DNA of 64,000 nt from Treponema berlinense (GTDB lineage: Bacteria > Spirochaetota > Spirochaetia > Treponematales > Treponemataceae), in NCBI RefSeq assembly GCF_900167025.1, contig NZ_FUXC01000002.1:1-64000 (forward strand), read 5' to 3'. Both the position numbers and the translations under genes were made by a program. The notes beneath the pieces are model-generated. The model ran no database searches. It was given only the letters and a program-made list of their open reading frames with translations, and had not been told where the DNA came from. Positions 41,509 to 49,231 of this stretch are shown piece after piece (the first letter of the stretch is position 1; the number at the start of each line of letters is the position of its first letter).

Positions 41509-43369
41509 TTTCGGTGTCCTGTGTGAGCGGAACTCCAGGTTCAGGCGTCTGATCTGTAACCCAGCCTTCGCCGTTGATTTTAATTTTTAAATCAGAACGG
41601 TTCAGCAATGGCAGGAGATTTCTTTTTGAAAGCCCCTTAAAATCTGGAACAGTTTTGTCGATTTGAATTTCCGCATCGTTTTGAATTTTTATAAGTCCTG
41701 AATGTGCAAGGCTTGCTGCTCCTCCGCGGCTCATTCCCAGATGGTCGATTATTACGCTTGCCGCTTCGCCGATAACAGGAGCAACAATTCGTCCGGCGTA
41801 AGTCTCTCCTTTTGCCTTTTCAATTACAATATAGAGTATTACTTCCGGATTTTCGGTCGGAAAAATTGCAATACAGTTAGAGATAAAGTCTGTTTTTGAA
41901 TATCCGCCGTTTACCGGATCGGCCATTTGTGCAGTTCCAGTTTTTACTCCGATTGAAATATCGCTCAAATTTGCTCTTGAGCCGGTTCCTGTCTGTGCGA
42001 CAGTTTGCATGCAGCTCAAAATGTATCTTGAAGTCTGCCCGTTTATTATCTGCGGTTTAAAATTTGGAGAGTGGGTGTATTCTTCAACTCCTGCCTGATT
42101 TGTAATTTTTTTGATTAAAGTAAGCTGAACAGGAATTCCGCCATTTGCAATTGCAGTTGCGGCTTCGACCATTTGCAGCGCACTTACGGAAATCTCCTGT
42201 CCGATTGCAATTGTCGGTTTTGAGCGGGCAGACCAGAATCTGTCGCTGGTATTGCGGACTGCTCCTGCTGTTTCTCCGGGAAGTTCTATTCCAGTTTTTG
42301 AACCAAAGCCAAAGCTTCTAAGTCTGGACAAAAACTGTTCGCTTTCAATTTTTTCGGACATTTGCGCCAAAGCATCGTTGCACGAAAATTTGAGCGCTTC
42401 TCTGGCGGTAATCCATCCGTGGTGGTCAAGACAGGTGATTTTTATTCTTTCGCCGCTGGATGTCTTTTTTTCGTAAATGCCATCGCAGTAAAAAGTATCG
42501 TTTTCAGAAATCGCGCCTGAGTCAAAAAAAGCCGAAATTGAAAAAATCTTGAAAACAGAACCCGGTTCATAACTTTCGGTTGCCGGCAAATCTTTCATTT
42601 GGGCTGGAGTTGCCTTTGAATATTCATTTAAATCTGCAGACGGAAGCGAAATGTAAGAAATAATTTCTCCGGTTTTTGCTTCTGCCGCAACCATCATCAA
42701 ACTTGCCGCATGAGTCCGTTCAATCGCATTTTGCGCAATTTTTTCCAGTTTGAACTGGAGGTTTGCATCAATCGTCAGATAAATATTTTTTCCTTCAACA
42801 TCAATCGGGGCGTCTGGATTTACAGGTGGCGAAAGCAGGTTTTGTTCTGTGTATTCAATTCCTGCAAGACCGGTTCCGTCGCTTCCCATGTAGCCGATTA
42901 CCTGGCTTGCAAGTTCCTTTTCCGGATATATTCTTCCGGGAACTCTGTCAAACCTGACCGCCGAAAAAAGTCCGTTTTTGTCTGTAATTTCTTTTAAAAT
43001 TTCATAATCGTTTTGGTCGATTTTTTTCTTGAGGTAAACAAAATTTGAATCTGCATTGGCAGAAATTGTGTTTGCCAGCTGGTGCTCATCGATTTTTAGA
43101 ACTGGCGAAAAAAGTTTTACAAAATTTCCCAAGTCTTTGATTGCAGAAGGCGTTACTCCGACATGATAAAAATTTGTCGGAACAGCGAGAGGTTTTCCGT
43201 TTTTGTCTAAGATTGAGCCTCTCTGCACAAGCGGAGAATAAGTTTTTGTTTCCGGTGTTTTTTTTAAGGCAAGAACCGCATACTTGAAGAAAATATAACC
43301 TGTAAACAGGGCTAAAACGATGCAAAATATCAAAACTCGCCTTTTGTTGAAGTATCCGTTCATTTGCAT
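41489..43369 (-). CDS. Class B penicillin-binding protein with PASTA domain (FtsI/SpoVD-like)
   Basis: Peptidoglycan transpeptidase, 626 aa. One membrane helix at about 12-32, a dimerisation domain with RGSILDKNGKPLA, and a transpeptidase domain with the catalytic S271-VFK, the S329-CN motif and KTGTAQ near 480. One PASTA-like domain (VPDFKGLSKRNLLPLL....GVPLTQDTEIELFLE) closes the protein. The PASTA module makes SpoVD/PBP2x-like septal enzymes more likely than elongation PBPs. ATG codons at 43369 and 43363 are possible; the first has a better GGGAAAA spacing. It overlaps lepB by ten bases and the Maf gene by 20. Confidence 0.9.
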   Translation of the reverse strand: MQMNGYFNKRRVLIFCIVLALFTGYIFFKYAVLALKKTPETKTYSPLVQRGSILDKNGKPLAVPTNFYHVGVTPSAIKDLGNFVKLFSPVLKIDEHQLANTISANADSNFVYLKKKIDQNDYEILKEITDKNGLFSAVRFDRVPGRIYPEKELASQVIGYMGSDGTGLAGIEYTEQNLLSPPVNPDAPIDVEGKNIYLTIDANLQFKLEKIAQNAIERTHAASLMMVAAEAKTGEIISYISLPSADLNEYSKATPAQMKDLPATESYEPGSVFKIFSISAFFDSGAISENDTFYCDGIYEKKTSSGERIKITCLDHHGWITAREALKFSCNDALAQMSEKIESEQFLSRLRSFGFGSKTGIELPGETAGAVRNTSDRFWSARSKPTIAIGQEISVSALQMVEAATAIANGGIPVQLTLIKKITNQAGVEEYTHSPNFKPQIINGQTSRYILSCMQTVAQTGTGSRANLSDISIGVKTGTAQMADPVNGGYSKTDFISNCIAIFPTENPEVILYIVIEKAKGETYAGRIVAPVIGEAASVIIDHLGMSRGGAASLAHSGLIKIQNDAEIQIDKTVPDFKGLSKRNLLPLLNRSDLKIKINGEGWVTDQTPEPGVPLTQDTEIELFLE

Positions 43370-43878
43370 AAAACTTTTCCCAACACATTTTTTACGGAAA
43401 CAAAACCGTAATCACGCGAATCAACCGAAACTTCATAATTGTCGCCGACCGCCAGAATATAACCTTCTGGAACCTGAGCCGCGTCTTTTAGCCGCATATA
43501 CTGGCTTTCTGTAAGCGGAATTTCATTGTCTCCAACTTTTACAGTATATATTGGATTTGATGAATATTCTAGTGACTGTCCTTCGCAGGCAACGCACCTT
43601 TTTACGACTATTTTGTTGTTATATAAATAAATGACAACATCACCAGCCTTAGGCTCCTTCCATTGGACTAAAAGCGAATTTGAGAAAGGCTTGATAATTC
43701 CGTAAGCGAGTTTGTTTACAACGACAGTTGATTTGTCGTGAATTGCGCTTTCCATGGAAGTTCCAGAAACGTGGAGAATTTCAACTGCAAAAAGTTTTAC
43801 GATAAAACCCAAAAAAAGACCGCAGCAGGTTATAAAAATTATAGATTTATTTGTTGAGGATAAATTTGACTTAGACAT
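43360..43878 (-). CDS. lepB: Signal peptidase I
   Basis: Cleaves signal peptides of exported proteins at the outer face of the inner membrane. 172 aa. One N-terminal membrane helix at about 12-32, catalytic Ser in HVSGTSMESAI, catalytic Lys in KIVVKRCVA, and the box E segment GDNYEVSVDSRDYG. It is at the short end for the family but complete. First gene of a lepB-PBP-Maf unit, divergent from the LysM/M23 gene; a TATATT box lies nine bases before its ATG. Confidence 0.9.
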   Translation of the reverse strand: MSKSNLSSTNKSIIFITCCGLFLGFIVKLFAVEILHVSGTSMESAIHDKSTVVVNKLAYGIIKPFSNSLLVQWKEPKAGDVVIYLYNNKIVVKRCVACEGQSLEYSSNPIYTVKVGDNEIPLTESQYMRLKDAAQVPEGYILAVGDNYEVSVDSRDYGFVSVKNVLGKVLCK

Positions 43879-43909
43879 CTTTTTTCTAATATAACGAATT
43901 TTGCGTTCC

Positions 43910-43915
43910 GATAAT
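43910..43915 (+). promoter_or_regulatory. -10 box six bases before the second LysM/M23 gene
   Basis: GATAAT at 43910-43915, six bases before the ATG at 43922. No convincing -35 box at 16-18 bases was found, so the promoter is less certain than the others, but the spacing is the same as for cheR and the HD-GYP gene. Confidence 0.4.
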
Positions 43916-43921
43916 AGACGT

Positions 43922-45115
43922 ATGCAGATAATCAGTTATGTTGGCAGCGCTCCAAAATCGAGAAGTTCTGCCAGAACCAAAAGTTTACTTTTAAAATTCA
44001 GAAGAAAGGCTTTTAAGTTTTCGGAGTTTGAACATTCTAAAAAAGTTTTTTCAGGAGCACGCGCTGTTCCATCTTTTTCGTTTTCTGTTCCCTCTGTAAA
44101 TTTCAGGAGTCTGATTCGTCCTGCACGCTTAAAAAGAATCTGCTTTTTTTTGTTGCTTTGTCTTTTCGTTCCTTATTTTTCTGTAAAAATTTTAAACTAT
44201 TCTCAGGCTTTTACAGGTCCTTTGGAAATGGGAGAAACTTTTTCTAGCGAAATTGAAAATTTGAACAGCGCAATGTCAAAATTCGCAATGGCTTGTTCAG
44301 AAGCAAGTTTTGACGAAAACGGAAATGTTCTTTCTGACGATGGAAAAATCCTTACGCCAAGTTCTGTAGGACTGGCAAAGGCGATTTCTTATCAGTCATA
44401 CAAGGTAAAGAGCGGAGATACAATCAGTTCAATTGCCTTGAAATTTGGCCTTACAAATATTTCGACTTTGATTTCTGTAAACGGAATAGACAATGTCCGG
44501 ACTCTTATGGCAGGACAGAAAATCCGTGTTCCAAATCAGGACGGAATTGTTTATACGATTTCAAAAGGTGATTCTTTAAATTTGCTTTCTGTAAAATACC
44601 ATGTGAGCGTTGAAGAAATTCTTGATGCGAATGAGCTTACAGATGAAATTCTTTCAGTTGGAAAAGAACTTTTTATTCCCGGCGCAAGAATGGATTCTGC
44701 GTCCCTCAAAAAAGCTATGGGCGAACTTTTTATCTGTCCGATTTCCCAAAGCTATAAAATTTCAAGTTATTTTGGCCATCGTGCTGATCCTTTTACCGGA
44801 GTCCCTTCAAACCACACTGGCGTAGACCTTGCCTGTCCGACTGGAACTCCTGTAAATGCCACAATGAGCGGAAAAATTGTTCAGCTTGGCTGGAGCAATA
44901 TCTTCGGAAATTATGTTATAATCAATCACGGAAACGGTTATCAGACTCTTTACGGCCATATGTCAAAAATTTTGTGCCGGAACGGTCAGAATGTGAGCCA
45001 GGGAACGAGAATTGGACTTGTCGGTTCAACAGGATATTCAACTGGACCGCATCTGCATTTTACAGTCTACAAAAATGGCCGTCTTGTAGATCCTTTGTCA
45101 TTGCTGAAGAGGTAA
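43922..45115 (+). CDS. LysM/M23 peptidoglycan endopeptidase-like membrane protein (paralogue 2)
   Basis: 397 aa. A basic cytoplasmic N terminus of about 70 residues, one membrane helix at about 73-95, a helical linker, two LysM segments (YKVKSGDTISSIALKFGL near 155-200 and YTISKGDSLNLLSVKYHV near 205-250), and a C-terminal M23 domain with zinc ligands in NHTGVDL and HLHFTV. It should act on cell-wall cross-links. Architecture matches the protein at 6139-7107, with a longer cytoplasmic tail. A TTG at 43901 opens the frame; ATG 43922 is preferred. A zinc-ribbon gene follows after five bases. Confidence 0.87.
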   Translation: MQIISYVGSAPKSRSSARTKSLLLKFRRKAFKFSEFEHSKKVFSGARAVPSFSFSVPSVNFRSLIRPARLKRICFFLLLCLFVPYFSVKILNYSQAFTGPLEMGETFSSEIENLNSAMSKFAMACSEASFDENGNVLSDDGKILTPSSVGLAKAISYQSYKVKSGDTISSIALKFGLTNISTLISVNGIDNVRTLMAGQKIRVPNQDGIVYTISKGDSLNLLSVKYHVSVEEILDANELTDEILSVGKELFIPGARMDSASLKKAMGELFICPISQSYKISSYFGHRADPFTGVPSNHTGVDLACPTGTPVNATMSGKIVQLGWSNIFGNYVIINHGNGYQTLYGHMSKILCRNGQNVSQGTRIGLVGSTGYSTGPHLHFTVYKNGRLVDPLSLLKR

Positions 45116-45120
45116 AAAAA

Positions 45121-45363
45121 ATGAAAGCGGTTTGTGTTTGCGGTTGCTGCGGAAGAACTATTGATAAGGAATTTCTTTATTGTCCATGGTGCGGTCAGGA
45201 AAAAATGCACGATAAAAAAGATTCATTTGAAGCGATATTCAAAAATCTTGAAGAAAAACAGGCGGAAGACAGGGCAAGACGCGTTGTTGCTCTTGAACAA
45301 AAACTTGACGCCCTTGACCGCGACCTTTCGATTCTGGCTCTGAGCGTGGAGATGGCCAAGTGA
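45121..45363 (+). CDS. Small zinc-ribbon protein with coiled coil
   Basis: 80 aa. Two Cys pairs, CCG near residues 8-10 and CPWCG near 22-26, make a zinc ribbon; the rest is a charged helix with heptad-like leucines (LEQKLDALDRDLSILALSVEM). Such small proteins often act as adaptors. ATG 45121 has a GAGG site. It lies five bases after the M23 gene and overlaps the next gene by four bases (GTGA), so the three form an operon. Function unknown. Confidence 0.75.
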   Translation: MKAVCVCGCCGRTIDKEFLYCPWCGQEKMHDKKDSFEAIFKNLEEKQAEDRARRVVALEQKLDALDRDLSILALSVEMAK

Positions 45364-47573
45364 AAAACTTAAAAAAAATTTTGTCAGCCGTTTTTTTTTC
45401 AATCTCATTTTGCGCTTTTTCAGAAATTTCATTTGAAAATCCGGAAATAAACTCTCAGGATAAAATTCTTTTTACAATAAAACAAAGCATTACCGGAAGC
45501 CCGTCTTATTCAACTGCTTTTTCTGCCGATGCAAAAACTCTTTTGCCTGCAAAAATTTTAACCTGCTATCCGGAAAAAATGGAATTGCTTTCAAAAGGCT
45601 CTGTCTTGCAGGTTAGAAACAGATGGGGAACTGCAAGGTATTCATTTTCGGATTCGACTCTTTCGTGGACTTCCCGTGCGGATTCAATTCCAGAAACTGC
45701 GCAGATTTTAAGTCCGCAGATTGCAAGTCCAGACGGCAAATGGCTCTGCTACATAAAAAAAACTGGAATTGCAGAAGGTGAGCTGATTTTAAAAAACGCC
45801 TCGACTTTGCAAGAAACTGTTTTGGACAAGAATGCGCAGCCGAATTACGAGAAAATTCCTGTAAAATGGAATTCGGACAGTACAATTTTTGTTTACGAAA
45901 AAAACGGCAATGTTTATTTTTGTGAACCGAAAGCCGCCTTTCAAAAAGTCCAGCTTGCCGAAAAATTCCGCTTAATCGGCCGCGGAAACATAAATTCTGT
46001 CTGCTGGGCAAATTCAAAAAATTTGATTTATATTGCACGCGATTTAATTTATAGAATAAGTTCAAATGAACTTTATACGCGCGGTCTTTATTCTTCTGTA
46101 ATCGAACCGGGAACAGTCTGCGGCCGTCTTCCTGTGGTTTTTGACGAAAAACACGATGAATTTTCTGTAAACTCAAAGGCTTCGGCTATTATTTTCATTC
46201 AATCTAAAAAAATCATAAATCTTTTTAAATTGAACGAGTCCGGCTTTGAATATGTAAATCCTGTTGTTTCAAAAACTGTGACTGGAGCCGGCGGAACTGT
46301 AACTGCCTTAAAAGTTTTTTGGACAAGCGACACAAAATGCGTTTTATGGCTCAGCTTGCTTTCTTACGAAAACGGTGCGCAAATATCGGCATTTTACAGC
46401 CTTGGAAATGAATTGAAATTCCTTTCTTCGACAGATTCTGTAATCGAACCTCAGCTGTCGCCTGACGGAAAAAAAATCTGCTTTGCAAAGGAAAATTCTC
46501 TTTTTGTTTTTGAAGCGAATACCTGGACGGAAGTTGATCATCTTTCCGGAGAAAAAATTGTTTCGTTTGTCTGGGGCACGGATTCTTCAGTTTATGCTGG
46601 CGGAGAATCTACCGTAAAAAAATGGCAGCTTGGTTCCGAAATCGAAAAATCCTCGCTTTTGTTTCTTTCCGCCGCGTCAAAAGTTTTTTGGAAATCTGAC
46701 ACCGTTGTTTTTGCTGCAGATGCCGTAAAAAAAGATGTTTTTTATGAATTTGATGAATTGAAAGGAATCTGGACAAAATCCAGCGAAACTCTTGCTGCTG
46801 CTTCTGGTTCTGTTCAAAACGGAAAATTCCGCGTTTATACAGGAAATGCCGTAAATTCAAATTTTAAAAACGCGCTTTTTGTGCGCACTCTTTCTGGAAA
46901 AGCCGTCACAAAAGCTTATTTTCCGCAGACAATGGAAAAAAGACAGGTTCCTGCAAAAATAATTCTTGCAGTCGATGCGCTTGACGATGCTTCAGGTTTG
47001 AGTTCGATTCTTTATGTGCTAAAAAAATATAAAATTCCTGCGACCTTTTTTATAAATGGAGAATTTATTCGCCGTTATCCAAAAGAAACCGTTCAGGTTG
47101 CAAAAAGCGGTTACGAATGCGGCTCAATGTTCTTTACGGCATTGGATTTGACATCAAAAGATTTTGTTGTTGACGAAGATTTTGTCCGCCGTGGACTTGC
47201 ACGCAACGAGGATGAATTTTTTCAGACGACAGGAAAAGAACTGAGCCTTTTGTGGCATGCTCCGTTTTATAAGGCTGATTCCGAAGTAAAAAAAGCCGGA
47301 AAAAACTGCGGATACTCTTATGTCGAAGCAGGCCGCTTTAGCTTGGACACAATCACTCTCGAAGAAGCAGCCCGCGGAAAACCCGGTTATCTTTCGGCCT
47401 TGGAACTGGTTTCGTTTTATGCTCAAAACCTTGTGGACGGTTCTGTAATTCCTGTAAGCACAGGCCTTTCAAAAGGCACAAGAAGCGACTGGCTTTATGA
47501 AAAACTTGACCTTCTTGTAAGCCTTCTTTTAAGCAATGGCTACGAATTTGTAACTTTTAACGAAATGTTTTAA
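45360..47573 (+). CDS. Exported protein: beta-propeller-like region plus degenerate NodB polysaccharide deacetylase domain
   Basis: 737 aa. Signal peptide of about 21 residues. Residues 25-530 hold repeated strands of the form SPDGK.LCY...., as in TolB/WD-type propellers. From about 535 to the end a NodB-type deacetylase fold is seen (LYVLKKYKIPATFFINGEFIRRYPKETVQVAKSGYECG, LLWHAPFY, GYEFVTFNEMF). The TFDDG motif is not intact and the two metal-binding His of the H-x3-H motif are absent (GSMFFTA instead), so deacetylase activity is doubtful. GTG start at 45360 with a GGAG site. It abuts the convergent carboxypeptidase gene exactly. Confidence 0.75.
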   Translation: MKNLKKILSAVFFSISFCAFSEISFENPEINSQDKILFTIKQSITGSPSYSTAFSADAKTLLPAKILTCYPEKMELLSKGSVLQVRNRWGTARYSFSDSTLSWTSRADSIPETAQILSPQIASPDGKWLCYIKKTGIAEGELILKNASTLQETVLDKNAQPNYEKIPVKWNSDSTIFVYEKNGNVYFCEPKAAFQKVQLAEKFRLIGRGNINSVCWANSKNLIYIARDLIYRISSNELYTRGLYSSVIEPGTVCGRLPVVFDEKHDEFSVNSKASAIIFIQSKKIINLFKLNESGFEYVNPVVSKTVTGAGGTVTALKVFWTSDTKCVLWLSLLSYENGAQISAFYSLGNELKFLSSTDSVIEPQLSPDGKKICFAKENSLFVFEANTWTEVDHLSGEKIVSFVWGTDSSVYAGGESTVKKWQLGSEIEKSSLLFLSAASKVFWKSDTVVFAADAVKKDVFYEFDELKGIWTKSSETLAAASGSVQNGKFRVYTGNAVNSNFKNALFVRTLSGKAVTKAYFPQTMEKRQVPAKIILAVDALDDASGLSSILYVLKKYKIPATFFINGEFIRRYPKETVQVAKSGYECGSMFFTALDLTSKDFVVDEDFVRRGLARNEDEFFQTTGKELSLLWHAPFYKADSEVKKAGKNCGYSYVEAGRFSLDTITLEEAARGKPGYLSALELVSFYAQNLVDGSVIPVSTGLSKGTRSDWLYEKLDLLVSLLLSNGYEFVTFNEMF

Positions 47574-49022
47574 TCAGCGGATTCTCAGACAGACGAGTTT
47601 TCCCCAAAATTGTCCCCAAAGTCCCGCTTTTTGCGCGGTTCGGTCGGCAACGAGAGGAACAGTTTCCAGGACAGTGTTTCCGAGTTTGTACTGAATCTGT
47701 CCGTAAACGGCTCCAAGTTTTGTTCCACCGTAGATGCATTTTGGAAGCTGAATTTCGGCAGTAACGTTTTCCGCGTCTTCTGCGGCAGTTTGAGAGCTTA
47801 TGTGCGGAACTGTAACCGCATTTGTCCAGGCAGGAACAAGGTTTACAAATTTTGTCTTTGCTCCTGGGACTGCAACCGGATAATTTTTTTGAATTTTATT
47901 TTCTGGAATGTAGTCGGCAAATGAAGAAAAAGCCCATTCCATAAGAGTTGTTCCGTCTTTTACGCGGTAAAAATTTCCCTGTTTAGAGCCAGTTCCCGGT
48001 CCTCTCATCGTAACGGACAAAAATCTTACTCCGTTCCGTTTTGCCGTCAAAGCAAGGTTGTAGCCGCTTTCGTAAATAAATCCTGTTTTTAGTCCGTCGC
48101 AGCCTTCCATTTTTCCAAGAAGCGGATTTGTGTTTCTCTGGTAAATTGCCGTCGAATCACCTTTTGCTTTTTGCCAGCTCGGAAGATTTTTTCCGAGAGG
48201 GTAGAGAATTTCTTTTGCGCTGTGATAATCTCTCAAACTTTCTGGATAGCGGTTTATGTAAATTCTACAGAATTCGGCAAGTTCGCGCGCAGTTGTAACA
48301 TTTTTTTCTGAATATCCGCTTGGTTCTTCAAAATGAGTGTGAGTCAGACCCAGAATTTTTGCTTCATAGTTCATTCTTGCAACAAAATCTTTAGTACTTC
48401 CAGAAATTTTATATGCCAGGGCAAGGGCAGCGTCGTTTCCCGAAGCAACCGCAAGTCCGGTCAAAAGTTCACGGACCGTAACAATCTGCCCCTGTCCCAA
48501 AAACATAAGGCTTGCGTCAGACGGCATGTTTATTGCCCAGCTGTTTTCTGGCGGAGCAACAAGTTCGTCCAGAGAAAGGTTTCCGTTTTCGATTTCCTTA
48601 AAAACAATGTACATTACAAAGAGCTTTGTAATCGAAGCCGGCGGAATAACCTCATCCGCATTTTTTTCAAAAAGAATGCAGCCGTTTTTTGCATCGACAA
48701 GAATCGCCGCCCCGGAATCAACTTCCAGATCTGCCGCTACGATCGGATATGGAAGCGGTTTGAGCGATTCGCTGCGTTTTAAGGAGTAGGTTTGGTCTAA
48801 AAAAGCGTTTAAAGAAGAGTTTTGTTCTTCAGAAAGGGGCTTTACGTTCTGTGTTTTAAAAAACGATGCCGACCACAAAAAAAAGATTGCGGTCAAAATG
48901 GCAGCTATCAGAAAAGCCGTTCCTAAAACAACGGGAATTTTTTTAGAATTTTTTGGATTTTTTTTGTCAGAATTGCGTTTTTTCAAATCAAAATCGGATA
49001 AGTCAACATTAGAAAATTTCAT
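47574..49022 (-). CDS. D-alanyl-D-alanine carboxypeptidase (PBP5/DacA family)
   Basis: Removes the terminal D-Ala of peptidoglycan stem peptides. 482 aa. A basic cytoplasmic tail of about 28 residues is followed by one helix at about 30-52, so this is an N-terminally anchored form. Active-site motifs are PPASITKLFVMY (SxxK), VASGNDAAL (SxN) and LKTGFIYESGYNL (KTG). A C-terminal beta domain (VNLVPAWTNAVTVPHI...) matches the PBP5 second domain. ATG 49022 sits six bases after a TAAAAT box and lacks a Shine-Dalgarno. Confidence 0.9.
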   Translation of the reverse strand: MKFSNVDLSDFDLKKRNSDKKNPKNSKKIPVVLGTAFLIAAILTAIFFLWSASFFKTQNVKPLSEEQNSSLNAFLDQTYSLKRSESLKPLPYPIVAADLEVDSGAAILVDAKNGCILFEKNADEVIPPASITKLFVMYIVFKEIENGNLSLDELVAPPENSWAINMPSDASLMFLGQGQIVTVRELLTGLAVASGNDAALALAYKISGSTKDFVARMNYEAKILGLTHTHFEEPSGYSEKNVTTARELAEFCRIYINRYPESLRDYHSAKEILYPLGKNLPSWQKAKGDSTAIYQRNTNPLLGKMEGCDGLKTGFIYESGYNLALTAKRNGVRFLSVTMRGPGTGSKQGNFYRVKDGTTLMEWAFSSFADYIPENKIQKNYPVAVPGAKTKFVNLVPAWTNAVTVPHISSQTAAEDAENVTAEIQLPKCIYGGTKLGAVYGQIQYKLGNTVLETVPLVADRTAQKAGLWGQFWGKLVCLRIR

Positions 49023-49028
49023 TTTTAT

Positions 49029-49058
49029 ATTTTACCGTAAATGTGGCAAAGTGGGCAA
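49029..49058 (-). promoter_or_regulatory. Promoter of the carboxypeptidase gene, leaderless configuration
   Basis: On the minus strand TTGCCC (49058-49053), 18-base spacer, TAAAAT (49034-49029), six bases, ATG at 49022. Confidence 0.45.
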
Positions 49059-49075
49059 ATGGGCTTTAAAATTGC

Positions 49076-49113
49076 AAAAAAAAGACTTCCGGTCATAAAT
49101 TTTTAACCGGAAG
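49076..49113 (-). terminator. Terminator of the pectin esterase gene
   Basis: Arms cttccggt (49086-49093) and accggaag (49106-49113); read on the minus strand the stem is followed by a T-rich run from 49085 down to 49076. Confidence 0.7.
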
Positions 49114-49127
49114 CCTAAAAATTTTTC

Positions 49128-49225
49128 GGGCGGTTTAACGGGCTGTCCGTACTTCCGCGTTCGCTCCATCCTCCTCGGCTAAAGCCTGCGGTGGATTGCT
49201 ACGCAAGTACTCCCATCCCTACCGC
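49128..49225. repeat. GC-rich intergenic repeat, copy 7
   Basis: Lies between the pectin esterase stop codon and its terminator. Shares ggctgtccgt and actcccatcccta-cc with copy 6, and, in reverse complement, tggagcgaacgcggaa with other copies. Confidence 0.7.
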
Positions 49226-49231
49226 AAAAAA

